From Syntrophobacterales bacterium (GTDB taxonomy: Bacteria > Desulfobacterota > Syntrophia > Syntrophales > UBA5619), in contig JAHYJE010000004.1 of assembly GCA_019429105.1 (NCBI GenBank), positions 1 through 64,000 of the forward strand: 64,000 nt of DNA, given 5' to 3'. How positions within the stretch are numbered: the stretch's first letter is position 1; every line of letters starts with the position of its first letter. This document shows positions 25,110-34,251 of this stretch, piece by piece. The notes under the pieces are model-generated. The model was given only the letters and a program-made list of their open reading frames with translations, made no database searches and was not told the DNA's origin. Both the position numbers and the translations under genes were made by a program.

Positions 25110-26900
25110 GTGAGCGCAGCGGGGGAAGTGGCTGTAATGCAAAACAGCGAGGCCAAAGAAGTGATGCAGACGGCGCTGGGACGTCAGACGGCCGATCTCG
25201 TGGTTGTCAACGCCAGGGTGGCGAATGTCTATACAGGCGAAATTCTTGATGATTATTCCGTGGCAGTGAAAGGCAAGTGGATTGCTTATGTCGGGCGGGA
25301 GCCTCGGGAAAACATCGGCGCGAAAACCGTTGTTATTGACGCGGCGGGTATGACCGTCATCCCCGGTTTCATCGAGAGTCATACCCATTTGGTGCAGATT
25401 TATGGCAGTGCGGAGTTTTTACGCTATGCAATAAAGGGGGGGACAACCACGATCATCACCGAAACGATGGAAGTTTTTCCCATCGGCGGGTGCGAGGCCG
25501 TGGTGGATTTTCTGGAATCGTTTCGCGACCAGCCGGTGAAGGTCTATGGGACAATGCCGGCGATGGGTTCCATCAGCAGCGCCGCCAGCGGAATATCGGT
25601 TGAGGACATCCAGAAGCTGCTGCTCAGGGACGATATTCTTGGTTTGGGAGAGACCTACTGGCAGTTGCTGCTGCAGAACCCCGATCAGTTCCTCCTTATC
25701 TTTGCAGAGACCCTGCGGCGGGGGAAGACGCTGGAAGGTCATTCCGCCGGGGCCGGCGGTCGGAAACTGATGGCCTACGCGGCGGCCGGGATTTCCTCCT
25801 GCCACGAGCCGATAACGGCCGAAGAGGTGCAAGAAAGGCTGAGATTGGGGATTTACGTGATGGTCAGGGAGGGAAGCATCCGGCGCGAGCTGGAAACCGT
25901 CGCGCGGATAAAGGAGATGAATGTTGATCTGCGCAGGTTGATTCTTGTGACCGACAGCGTTGAGCCCAACGATCTGATAGAGAAGGGCTATATGGAATAT
26001 GTAGTTCAGAAGGCGATCGATGTCGGGTTTAAGCCGATGGATGCCCTGCGGATGGCGACGCTGAATGCAGCCGAACATTTTTCTCTCGATCAAATTCTGG
26101 GAGGAATAGCGCCCGGCAAGTACGCCGACATGGCGATTATCCCTGATATGCAAACCATCAGACCCGAGTATGTAATTGCCAATGGCAAGATAGTGGCGAG
26201 GCAAGGCGAGGTTCTTGTTGCTCCCCGCGAGCACGTTTACGCGGAGGCGAGTCGCCACAGCGTTCATCTGCCCGCCGAGTTCCAGCCGGATGATTTTTCC
26301 ATCCGGGCAGAGGAGGCCGCTGCCAGTGTGAATGTCCGGGTGATGGATCTGATAACGGAGCTGGTAACGAAGGAACTAAAGATGGATATGCTCGTTAGCG
26401 ACGGCCTGATCCAGGCCGATCCGGGGCGCGATATTATAAAGGTTGCCGCCATTGACCGGGCCTGTAACCCCGGCCGTAACGTAGCGAACGTCAAGCGCCT
26501 TTTTGTCGGTCTTATTCGTGGCCTTAAGATGCGGGCCGGCGCCTTCGCGACATCAACGGCGTGGGATACAGCGGACATCGTTGTCGTCGGCGCCGGCGAT
26601 GCCGATATGGCGCTTGCCGTAAACAGGATACGCGCGCTGCAGGGAGGAATGGCCGTTTGTAAAGACGGGGAAGTCCTCGCCGAATTTGCCCTTCCCCTCT
26701 GGGGCCTGGTTTCCGATCAACCGATGGAGATCCTTGCCAAAAAGCTCGCTGAGATAGACGCCGCCGTCTCAAGCCTTGGCGTTCGTCTTGCCAAACCGTT
26801 CTTGACGCTGGGCACCCTGACCACGGCTTCAATTCCCTACCTCCGCATCTGCGAAGAGGGGCTGGTAAATCTCCGGGAAGGGAAAACGGTGGGGTTATAA
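25110..26900 (+). CDS. ade: Adenine deaminase
   Basis: A 596-residue protein from the GTG at 25110, which follows AGGGAGG; a GTG 18 bp earlier precedes that site. It belongs to the amidohydrolase superfamily and converts adenine to hypoxanthine and ammonia for purine salvage. Metal ligands are seen in GFIESHTHLV, GHSAG and SSCHEP, and a C-terminal domain about 200 residues long (with DRACNPGRNVANVK and AFATSTAWDTADIVVVG) marks the Ade family rather than other amidohydrolases. It is divergent from the mutase operon. Confidence 0.9.
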   Translation: MSAAGEVAVMQNSEAKEVMQTALGRQTADLVVVNARVANVYTGEILDDYSVAVKGKWIAYVGREPRENIGAKTVVIDAAGMTVIPGFIESHTHLVQIYGSAEFLRYAIKGGTTTIITETMEVFPIGGCEAVVDFLESFRDQPVKVYGTMPAMGSISSAASGISVEDIQKLLLRDDILGLGETYWQLLLQNPDQFLLIFAETLRRGKTLEGHSAGAGGRKLMAYAAAGISSCHEPITAEEVQERLRLGIYVMVREGSIRRELETVARIKEMNVDLRRLILVTDSVEPNDLIEKGYMEYVVQKAIDVGFKPMDALRMATLNAAEHFSLDQILGGIAPGKYADMAIIPDMQTIRPEYVIANGKIVARQGEVLVAPREHVYAEASRHSVHLPAEFQPDDFSIRAEEAAASVNVRVMDLITELVTKELKMDMLVSDGLIQADPGRDIIKVAAIDRACNPGRNVANVKRLFVGLIRGLKMRAGAFATSTAWDTADIVVVGAGDADMALAVNRIRALQGGMAVCKDGEVLAEFALPLWGLVSDQPMEILAKKLAEIDAAVSSLGVRLAKPFLTLGTLTTASIPYLRICEEGLVNLREGKTVGL

Positions 26901-26908
26901 TTCCTGGA

Positions 26909-27157
26909 TTACCTTAATTCAACTGTATAGTTTTTATAGGCGGCAAGCAGCGCTATTCTGTATGCCCTTTCAGCGCCTGCGACGATGTAGTTTCTTTTCT
27001 TCACCATTTCCAACAGTTTTTCAGCAACTTCTTCTTCATCCAGCGCGAGGTTCCTTACATCCAGAAAGGCCTGTTCAAGGCCGATCAAACCCACCAGTTC
27101 GCTGCCCACGATGAGAGTGATTATTTTAGGCGCTCCCGGGGCACAACAGTTGCCCAT
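26909..27157 (-). CDS. Small conserved-looking protein with N-terminal CC motif
   Basis: An 82-residue protein starting MGNCCAPGAP, then a hydrophobic stretch (KIITLIVGSELVGLIGL) and a helical, charged C-terminal half. The start has GGGAG 10 bases upstream. The family is not recognised. The adjacent cysteines and nearby C_GCAxxG_C_C gene hint at a redox or metal role, but nothing proves it. It converges with adenine deaminase, with stops 8 bp apart. Confidence 0.6.
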   Translation of the reverse strand: MGNCCAPGAPKIITLIVGSELVGLIGLEQAFLDVRNLALDEEEVAEKLLEMVKKRNYIVAGAERAYRIALLAAYKNYTVELR

Positions 27158-27476
27158 CCTCTTTTTCTCCCTTCAGCTTCTATTATAAAAAACAAGGTAT
27201 TAGATGGACGTCAGCCATCATTAACCGGGCAGCCGTGGTTTATAGCACAAATTTTACAAAAATCCACAGCAAAGGGCCTGTCCACAAATAACCTTCCTTG
27301 AAAATATACGATAATCGCCAATTACGCATTGACAGCCACAGCCGGATGAGCAATGATAGCTTGTAATCCATGCGTCTTACGATTAAGTTTTACACATAAT
27401 GACCGTTTGAGGGAAGTAATGGCTTTGCGACCGGCGGCGGTTGGCATTTCGAAAAATGATGAATTGGGGGTGACAG
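27158..27476. other. Intergenic region without recognised features
   Basis: A 319-bp gap between two divergent small-protein genes. It presumably holds two promoters, but no convincing -35/-10 pair or repeat was found. Confidence 0.55.
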
Positions 27477-27965
27477 GTGACCAATGAAGAGATGAGGGAT
27501 AAGGCCGTCGAGCTGATGATGGTGAAGCGTTTTCATTGCAGTCAGGCGGTGCTGGCGGCCGGGCAGCAGAAGCTCAACAGGAAAGACGACGAGGTGATCA
27601 GGGCGATGGGGGCCTTCGGCGGGGGGCTCGGCGGAAACGGAGAGGTTTGCGGCGCCGTTGCCGGAGCGCTGGCGGTGATCGGGCTGAGGTTCAGCCGCGC
27701 TTCGGAGGATGAGCGGGAGAACCCGCAGATGTGGTCCTACGCCCAGGAGGTTCTGGAGCGGTTCCGGCGGGAAATCGCCAAAGACTGCGGGAGCATCCTT
27801 TGCCGGGAAATCGCCGGGGTGGACTGGAAGGACCGGGAACAGGTCAGGGCTTTTTATAAGGGCGAACGGGTGCACGAATGCGGACGAATCGTGGGTGATA
27901 TGGCCATACTGGTTTTTGAACTTCTGGAACGTGCGGACAAGCAGGAGCTGAGGATCGTCCGATGA
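27477..27965 (+). CDS. C_GCAxxG_C_C family redox protein
   Basis: A 162-residue protein from a GTG start. It shows the family pattern: FHCSQAVL (about Cys17), GGGLGGNGEVCGAVAGALAVIG, KDCGSILCREI and HECGRIV. The family is common in anaerobes, is often annotated as a putative redox-active protein and has Cys positioned to bind a cluster or form disulfides. Function unknown. The next intact gene downstream is the SpoIID protein, with a broken radical-SAM gene between. Confidence 0.88.
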   Translation: MTNEEMRDKAVELMMVKRFHCSQAVLAAGQQKLNRKDDEVIRAMGAFGGGLGGNGEVCGAVAGALAVIGLRFSRASEDERENPQMWSYAQEVLERFRREIAKDCGSILCREIAGVDWKDREQVRAFYKGERVHECGRIVGDMAILVFELLERADKQELRIVR

Positions 27966-27996
27966 AATTCTTTGCATTGAGGGAAAAAGGCCGACG

Positions 27997-28327
27997 ATGG
28001 AAATTCTGCTGATAAATTCGTATCTCTTCTCCAGAGAAGGCAACATCTGGACCAGCATCCAGGGCGCCCTTCCCCGGGACCAGAATGTTTGCCTGGGCAA
28101 AGGAAAACGGCTACCTGAAATCAGAGGACTGGTCCAAGTATGATTTTTCCAACATGGTAATGGAGTTGCCCACGATCAGTCGGGAGAAAATAGCCGACTA
28201 TTACAGAAAAGTATTCAGGATGTTTTACTGGCGGCCTTCTTATCTGCTCAAAAGGCTCCTGATGCTCCGGAGTTTTAACGACATTAAAATGGCGTTCAAG
28301 GCTTTCATTGTGATCTTTAAGCACTGA
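27997..28327 (+). pseudogene. B12-binding radical SAM protein, internally deleted
   Basis: The first frame begins MEILLINSYLFSREGNIWTS, the usual start of B12-binding radical SAM proteins. About 25 codons later the reading shifts to another frame that continues PFPGTRMFAWAKENGYLK and ends ...FKAFIVIFKH, the C-terminal region of the same family. The whole middle, including the CxxxCxxC cluster loop, is missing. So it is a remnant of about 330 bp of a gene that is normally about 1.4 kb. Confidence 0.75.
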
Positions 28328-28340
28328 TTGGGAGAAAAGG

Positions 28341-29666
28341 ATGGAAGAACCAAGAATAAAGGTGGGGATCTGCGATCGCTATCCGGAAATAAGGGGAAGG
28401 CTGAACGGTTTTTATCGCCCGAACGGGATAGCCTTGAGCGGTGAGTTTGTCGTCCGTCCGCAGGGAAACGCCGCCGTTTTTTGCGATGAACATGGCCGGG
28501 AAATCATCAAGGCGCCCGAGCTGAGACTGTTCGCAGAAAAAAATGCCACCTTTACGATAAACGGGGTAACGATCGGCGTCGGTTTCCATTGGGAGCAGCA
28601 GGAAAAACAGACCTTCCCCGGGGATCTGACCTTTCTGGCCTCTGAAGACGGCAAGATAACGGCGATAAACGAGCTTCCCGTCGAGACCTATCTGCAAAGC
28701 GTCGTTTCGTCGGAGATGAGCGGCGACGCCCCGCCGGAATTTCTCCATGCCCACGCCATCGCGTCCCGAAGCTGGCTTGTCGCGATGCTCCAGCGCAAGG
28801 AAAAGGCTGAAAAAATTGGCGGTTGCGAAAATTACGGTGCCAATGGCGAAAAAGAGGTGATCCGCTGGTATGAACGGGAGGATCATGATTTTTTCGATGT
28901 CTGTGCGGATGATCACTGTCAGCGCTATCAGGGAACCGGCAACCGGGTAGAAGGCAACGCGGCCGCGGCGGTCCGGGCGACGCGAGGGGTATTTCTGATT
29001 TATGAAGGTCAGATCTGCGATGCCCGGTATCACAAGGCGTGCGGCGGGATGACGGAAGACTATCGGACCTGCTGGGCGCCCAGGGATGTTCCCTACCTCT
29101 CCCATGTTTGCGATTCGGCAAGGCCATTTCCCCCGCTGCGCACTAAGCAGGAGGCGGCAGACTGGATTCTGTCCACGCCTGATTCCTGGTGCAATGTGAA
29201 GGATGAAAGGCTGTTGAAAAATATCCTGCCCGCTTATGACAGAAAAACAGCCGATTTTTTCCGCTGGCGAGTCGAATACAAAAGGGAGGAACTGGAAGAG
29301 ATAATCCGCCGGAAAGCGGGCCTTGATTTCGGCGTTCTGCAGAGCCTCGTTCCTCTGCAAAGGGGACCCTCCGGCAGGATCAGCTCCCTGCGCCTCGAAG
29401 GGACAAAGGCCAAAGCGGTCGTCGGCAAGGAGCTGGAAATCCGCCGCTGGCTTTCTCCCAGCCATCTCTACAGCAGCGCCTTTATCGTCGAAACAAAAAA
29501 CGGGTTTTCCGGCACGCCCTCCGGCTTTATTCTCCACGGGGCAGGTTGGGGGCACGGAGTCGGCCTCTGCCAGATCGGCGCCGCGGCGATGGCCTCCCGG
29601 GGATTAACTGCCGAGGAGATACTCCGCCACTATTTCCGGGGTGCGGCATTGGTGAAGCGTTATTGA
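28341..29666 (+). CDS. SpoIID/LytB-domain protein (peptidoglycan lytic transglycosylase)
   Basis: A 441-residue protein without an obvious signal peptide. The SpoIID core is visible as LPVETYLQSVVSSEMSGDAP, then HAHAIASRSWL, RATRGVFLIYEGQICDARYHKACGG and, near the end, HGAGWGHGVGLCQIGAAAMA. In Bacillus SpoIID the Glu of the SEM motif is the catalytic acid that cleaves denuded glycan strands. Here it is probably used in cell-wall turnover or septation rather than sporulation. A loop of about 60 residues rich in acidic and aromatic residues sits between the motifs. RBS GGGAGAAAAGG. Confidence 0.88.
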   Translation: MEEPRIKVGICDRYPEIRGRLNGFYRPNGIALSGEFVVRPQGNAAVFCDEHGREIIKAPELRLFAEKNATFTINGVTIGVGFHWEQQEKQTFPGDLTFLASEDGKITAINELPVETYLQSVVSSEMSGDAPPEFLHAHAIASRSWLVAMLQRKEKAEKIGGCENYGANGEKEVIRWYEREDHDFFDVCADDHCQRYQGTGNRVEGNAAAAVRATRGVFLIYEGQICDARYHKACGGMTEDYRTCWAPRDVPYLSHVCDSARPFPPLRTKQEAADWILSTPDSWCNVKDERLLKNILPAYDRKTADFFRWRVEYKREELEEIIRRKAGLDFGVLQSLVPLQRGPSGRISSLRLEGTKAKAVVGKELEIRRWLSPSHLYSSAFIVETKNGFSGTPSGFILHGAGWGHGVGLCQIGAAAMASRGLTAEEILRHYFRGAALVKRY

Positions 29667-29699
29667 AAAAGTTAATTTCAGTTTGCTGTCAAAATCCGC

Positions 29700-29728
29700 T
29701 TGACAGATAAATTTTATATTCATATACC
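29700..29728 (+). promoter_or_regulatory. Promoter of the histidine kinase operon
   Basis: TTGACA (29700-29705) and TATACC (29723-29728) are 17 bp apart, 67 bp before the kinase start, in an AT-rich gap. Confidence 0.55.
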
Positions 29729-29794
29729 CACCCTGCAAGAAACAACTCCTCATCCAATAATTACAGAAGCGCATTAATTGAGAATGGAAGCGCA

Positions 29795-31324
29795 ATGGGC
29801 TTTGATCTATCAGAGTTTATCGAATGCAACCGCTCGCCAATCATTGAGGAATGGGCGGACAGACTGCATGCTGAGGTGGGCGAGCAATACTCCCGGAGAC
29901 CCCATAAGGAATTGGTGGGTACGGTAACCGGGGCCTTCGATGCCAATACCCATGTTCTGCTTCATAACGACTTCAGCCATATAAACCGATTCATAAATAA
30001 AATCACCCGTATGCGCCTGGAAGCCGGTTTCCTGCTTTCCGATGTGCAAAAGGCCTTTGAGCTGTACCGGACGATCATGGTTCCCCTTTTGGCAAACGCG
30101 GCCGATGTTGGAGATTTTCATAGCGCAATATCCAAAATCAACCAATGTTTGGCCTATACCATTCACCGCTTCAGCGATCTTTTTCAGAATATGCATGAAA
30201 AAGAGATTATGGAGTATGCCCAGCGGCTCGAGGGGGAGGTGAAAGACCGGACCGCGGAGCTGAAGGAATCGGAATTAAAATACAAGACGCTGGTTGAGGA
30301 AATCAATGACGGATATTTTGTCATTCAGAAGGAGGCGATTGTTTTTGCCAACAAGGCATTCTGCCAGATGCACGGATACAAACAGGAAGAGGTTATCGGG
30401 CAGAAGTTTTATCTGTTCATAGCCCCGGAGAATCAACAGAAGGTCATCGAAATCTATGCGGATAGTCTAAGCAAGAGGCGCTCTCATCCCATCTTTGAAT
30501 ACAAACGGCTTACCAAGGATGGTCACCGGTTTCCTACAGAAATCATGGCCAAGGTCATCCGCTATGAAAATCAGCTCTCCAATATCGGCATCTGCCGGGA
30601 CATTACCAAAAGGGTGGAGATGGAGCAGCGAATTCGGGAGGCGGAAAGGATGGCCTACATCGGCCAGATCACCACTTCGCTATCTCACGAGATCAGGAAT
30701 CCCCTTTCCGCTGTTAAGATGAATATTCAAATACTCAACAAAAATCCCCAGTTGCGCGGCAATGACCAACGGCGCGTGGAGATATCCATCAAGGAGGTGC
30801 TCAGACTGGAGCGGATATTGACGGAACTGCTGGATTTTGCCAAGCCATTGCAGTTCGAATTCAGACCCTGTTGGGTTAATCAGATTCTCTTTGCCTGCGA
30901 AGAACTGCTCGATGTGAAATTTAAGGAAAAAGAACTCTCCCCATTCTTTTGCCTTGCCCCGGAAATATCGGAAATAATGGCGGATAAGGAAAAACTGGAA
31001 CAGGCGTTTATTAACTTGCTGCTCAATACTATCGAGGCCTGTCGGGAAAGAGGGGAGATCTTGGTAACAAGCAGGAGCGGTCTATCTGACGGCAAGCCCA
31101 CAGTCGAGGTGATTGTGGAAGATGATGGCCCGGGAATACCCAGGAAGCATATGGAGGATATCTTTAAGCCTTTTTTTACCACAAGGAGCAATGGCACCGG
31201 TCTGGGTCTGGCCAATGTGAAACGGATTGTCGAGGCCCACGGAGGGTGGATCAAGGCGCAAAACCGCGACCCCTCCGGCGCCTCTTTTCATATATATTTG
31301 CCAAGCGGGGGAGGGCATGCCTAA
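29795..31324 (+). CDS. PAS-domain sensor histidine kinase
   Basis: A 509-residue soluble kinase. Residues 1-150 form a helical domain resembling RsbRD-type N-terminal domains. A PAS domain follows (about 160-275), then HisKA with phospho-acceptor His298 in SLSHEIRNPL, and the ATPase domain with N-box FINLLLNTIEA, DDGPGIP and GTGLGLAN. No membrane segments are seen, so the signal is probably cytoplasmic. Its stop overlaps the response regulator start. With that regulator and the -24/-12 promoter downstream it should control the LIV operon. Confidence 0.92.
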   Translation: MGFDLSEFIECNRSPIIEEWADRLHAEVGEQYSRRPHKELVGTVTGAFDANTHVLLHNDFSHINRFINKITRMRLEAGFLLSDVQKAFELYRTIMVPLLANAADVGDFHSAISKINQCLAYTIHRFSDLFQNMHEKEIMEYAQRLEGEVKDRTAELKESELKYKTLVEEINDGYFVIQKEAIVFANKAFCQMHGYKQEEVIGQKFYLFIAPENQQKVIEIYADSLSKRRSHPIFEYKRLTKDGHRFPTEIMAKVIRYENQLSNIGICRDITKRVEMEQRIREAERMAYIGQITTSLSHEIRNPLSAVKMNIQILNKNPQLRGNDQRRVEISIKEVLRLERILTELLDFAKPLQFEFRPCWVNQILFACEELLDVKFKEKELSPFFCLAPEISEIMADKEKLEQAFINLLLNTIEACRERGEILVTSRSGLSDGKPTVEVIVEDDGPGIPRKHMEDIFKPFFTTRSNGTGLGLANVKRIVEAHGGWIKAQNRDPSGASFHIYLPSGGGHA

Positions 31325-32687
31325 GATACTGGTAGTAGATGACGAATGTTCAATCAGGGAAACCCTGACCATGTTCCTGACTGAAAAAGGCCATGAACTC
31401 AGCGCGGCCTCTTCAGGCCAGGAGGGGATCGCCCTTTTTGAAAGCTTCAATCCGGAGGTGATCATCCTGGATATTCGTCTCCCCGACCAGAATGGCCTGG
31501 AGGTGCTAAGCCAGATGCGAAGCCGCAACAATCTAGCCAAGGTGCTGATGATCACCGCCTTTCAGGACATGGATACGACCATCCAGGCCATGAAAAGAGG
31601 GGCTTATGATTACATACACAAACCCCTCGATGCCGATGAGATAGAAAAAGCCGTCAATGGCGCCCTCCACACCCTCCGGTTGGAAAGGGAAGCCTCGCTT
31701 TCCAGGGAAAAATGGCAGCCAATGAACAGAGACGCCATTATCGGGAAAAGCAAGGAAATGCGGGATATATTCAAGATGATAGGTATGCTTTGCCAGAATC
31801 GGGCCTCGGTGCTGATTGAGGGCGAGACAGGCACAGGCAAGGAATTGATCGCCCGCATGATTCATCAAAACAGGGATTGCGCCGACGAACCGTTCATCAC
31901 TCTGGACTGCTCGGCGGTTGTCGAAACATTGCTGGAGAGTGAACTTTTCGGCCATGAGAAGGGCGCCTATACCGGCGCCGAGTACACAAAAAAAGGGAAG
32001 ATCGAACTGGCCGGCGGCGGCACCCTCTTTTTGGATGAGGTCGGAGAACTGCCTTTAGCCCTGCAGGGGAAGCTCCTGGGTTTTCTGCAGCGCCACGAAT
32101 ACATGCGGGTGGGCGGGGAAAAGATCTTGCAGTCGCACTGTCGCATCATTGCGGCTACTAATCGCAATCTTGCGGCGTTTGTGCAGCAGGGCAAGTTCAG
32201 GGAAGACCTGTACTTTCGGCTGAATGTTGTGTCGATTCGCGTTCCTCCGCTGAAGGAGAGAATATCCGACATCCCCCATCTGGCGAGACACTTTCTGCGA
32301 AAAATAAATATGGAACTGGGCACCGATGTATGCAGATTGCATCCCGGCGTACTGAAATGTTTGAGCCTCCATCCCTGGAAAGGAAATGTCCGGGAGTTGG
32401 AGAATGTGCTTGTGGAAGCTGTGGTAAAAGCCCGAGGCAAGGTAATTCTTGCAGAAGATATTGAAAAGATTTTGAAGAAGAACAGCCCTCTTTCCCCGCA
32501 GAATCTATCGGATTATTCGCTGCCCGTTATGGAACGAGAGCAGATTCAGAAAGCCTTGTCGCATGTAAGCGGGAATCGGACAGAAGCTGCCCGCCTGTTG
32601 GGGATTTCCCTCCCTACCTTGCGCAGCAAGATCTGTAAATACAACCTTATTGTCTCCAGCAGGGCGAGCGCCTTGTTGATCAAGTGA
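31317..32687 (+). CDS. Sigma-54-dependent response regulator, NtrC family
   Basis: A 456-residue protein from the ATG at 31317, inside the last codons of the kinase gene. Receiver domain with phospho-acceptor Asp52, AAA+ domain with Walker A GETGTGKE (169-176), sigma-54 contact loop GAYTGA (216-221, Tyr for Phe, a common variant) and Walker B GGGTLFLDE (233-241). A Fis-type helix-turn-helix lies at the C-terminus (RTEAARLLGISLPTLRSKI). It hydrolyses ATP to open sigma-54 promoters. A near-perfect -24/-12 site lies 144 bp downstream of its stop, with a dyad at the distance expected for an enhancer. Confidence 0.94.
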   Translation: MPKILVVDDECSIRETLTMFLTEKGHELSAASSGQEGIALFESFNPEVIILDIRLPDQNGLEVLSQMRSRNNLAKVLMITAFQDMDTTIQAMKRGAYDYIHKPLDADEIEKAVNGALHTLRLEREASLSREKWQPMNRDAIIGKSKEMRDIFKMIGMLCQNRASVLIEGETGTGKELIARMIHQNRDCADEPFITLDCSAVVETLLESELFGHEKGAYTGAEYTKKGKIELAGGGTLFLDEVGELPLALQGKLLGFLQRHEYMRVGGEKILQSHCRIIAATNRNLAAFVQQGKFREDLYFRLNVVSIRVPPLKERISDIPHLARHFLRKINMELGTDVCRLHPGVLKCLSLHPWKGNVRELENVLVEAVVKARGKVILAEDIEKILKKNSPLSPQNLSDYSLPVMEREQIQKALSHVSGNRTEAARLLGISLPTLRSKICKYNLIVSSRASALLIK

Positions 32688-32719
32688 GGTGAAAGAATCT
32701 TTCTATCAATGAAAGTTTT

Positions 32720-32770
32720 TTTCAGTGCGGCCACGCCCGTTTTTTATGCCGGCTTTTTGCCGCGCTGAAA
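32720..32770 (+). promoter_or_regulatory. Dyad symmetry, candidate enhancer for the response regulator
   Basis: TTTCAGTGCGGC (32720-32731) and GCCGCGCTGAAA (32759-32770) are inverted repeats matching in 11 of 12 positions. The centre lies about 100-115 bp upstream of the start expected from the -24/-12 promoter, the usual place for NtrC-type binding sites. A second small palindrome (GAAAGA-A-TCTTTC) lies just upstream. Confidence 0.5.
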
Positions 32771-32830
32771 TACCTTGCATGGTTTCGAATTGTTATAGGG
32801 AAATTTATTCTAAAAAACCGTTTTTTATTT

Positions 32831-32847
32831 TTGGCACACAGGTTGCT
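32831..32847 (+). promoter_or_regulatory. Sigma-54 (-24/-12) promoter
   Basis: TTGGCACACAGGTTGCT matches the RpoN consensus TGGCAC-N5-TTGCW with the invariant GG and GC 10 bases apart. It lies 127 bp before the LIV binding-protein gene and directly behind a sigma-54 response regulator. Confidence 0.82.
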
Positions 32848-32973
32848 TTATTTTGGGGATTCAAACCTTTCCAAGAATATTGAACCAGACAGAGAATCTG
32901 GAGGCGGACTCTTTGCGCGGTAGTTTCTTAAGACGCAAGGCGGAGGATAGACAAACCGAAAAGGAGGGTGGTC

Positions 32974-34230
32974 ATGAAGAATAAATTGTTGTATTTGTTA
33001 GCGGTTGTATCTCTTGTATTATGTATGCCGTTTACATCTTTTGCCCAGGGAAAGCCCATTGTCATAGGCGCGCCGCTGGCGACCGCCTTTTTGTATGGCT
33101 GGGATGCGGAACGGGGGATCAAGCTCGCCGTTGATGAAATCAATGCCGCCGGCGGCGTGAATGTTGCGGGGCAGAAAAGACCTTTCAAGGTAGAGGTGAT
33201 TGACACCAGGGATCTGGAACCGAGCGTTCCGGTCGCGGATGCCCTCCTGGCAATGGAGAAACTGATCCTTGACAAGAAGGCGGATTTCATTGTCGGCGGG
33301 CCTGTGCGCTCCGAGGCTGCCCTTGCGGCCATGCCGCTGCTCAGCAAGCACAAGAAGGTGAGCATTCTTACGACCGGAGTCCTTACGCCTGCGTACGGGA
33401 AAGCGGTGGCGGAAAATTACGACAAGTACAAGTACTGTTTCCGCAATACGAGCCATGTGCCGGTCATGATGGGTGACTTTATGGCCATCTTGAACGATCT
33501 TCAACAGAAACACGGGTTCAATAAAGCCTATATCATGGTGCAGGATGTCGCGCACGCCAGAGCGGGCGGGGCATTCATGCAGAAAGCCCTTGCCGGAAAA
33601 AACTGGGAAGTCGAGATGAAGATCTATCCTACAGGAACCACCGACTATTCCGTGGGACTCATCGACTCCGGCAAGAAGGGCACCCAGGTTCTTTTTCTCT
33701 GGATGGATATGCCGGAAAGCGCCGCGCTGCTGCAACAATGGAGCAATATGAAGCTGAAATCACTGCCGATGGGGTTCATGAACGCCGCGGAACAGCCGGG
33801 TTTTTGGAAGGCCACCGGCGGCAAGGGCGAATTCATGATTGTTAACCTCGTCAATGGCGGCAACGCCCCGTCCAATATTACCCCCTGGACCATGAAATTT
33901 GTCAATGCCTACACGAAAAAATGGGGCCTGGAGCCGGAGGGTTATGGGACATCCTCGAGCTACATGGCCGTTTACCAGTTAAAAGACGCCATCGAAAAGG
34001 CCAAAACCACCGACTCGGATGCTGTTGTTACTGCCCTGGAAAATCAGGACCTGATGGGGGTTTACGGGAGAATGAGATTTGACAAGAAAACCCATCAGAT
34101 AATCCCCTCCTGGGATCCCAAGGAGGGAGCTGTTACCGGCATTATTCAGTGGCAGGCCGGAAAGCGCGTGCAGATTTTCCCGCCCAAGGCGGCCGAGGGG
34201 AAAATCATGTTTCCGCCCTGGATGAAATAA
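32974..34230 (+). CDS. LIV-type ABC transporter substrate-binding protein
   Basis: A 418-residue periplasmic protein. The ATG at 32974 follows AAGGAGGG; a GTG two codons upstream is less likely. Signal peptide of about 26 residues ends at SFA-Q. The mature chain starts KPIVIGAPLATAFLYGWDAERG, like LivK and aromatic or amide binding proteins. It is first of six genes in a sigma-54-driven operon ending in an acyl-CoA synthetase. In related bacteria such operons take up aromatic or alicyclic carboxylates, so the ligand may be a carboxylic acid rather than an amino acid; this is inference. Confidence 0.9.
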   Translation: MKNKLLYLLAVVSLVLCMPFTSFAQGKPIVIGAPLATAFLYGWDAERGIKLAVDEINAAGGVNVAGQKRPFKVEVIDTRDLEPSVPVADALLAMEKLILDKKADFIVGGPVRSEAALAAMPLLSKHKKVSILTTGVLTPAYGKAVAENYDKYKYCFRNTSHVPVMMGDFMAILNDLQQKHGFNKAYIMVQDVAHARAGGAFMQKALAGKNWEVEMKIYPTGTTDYSVGLIDSGKKGTQVLFLWMDMPESAALLQQWSNMKLKSLPMGFMNAAEQPGFWKATGGKGEFMIVNLVNGGNAPSNITPWTMKFVNAYTKKWGLEPEGYGTSSSYMAVYQLKDAIEKAKTTDSDAVVTALENQDLMGVYGRMRFDKKTHQIIPSWDPKEGAVTGIIQWQAGKRVQIFPPKAAEGKIMFPPWMK

Positions 34231-34251
34231 CTGAAGAGAATAGAGGCTGAC

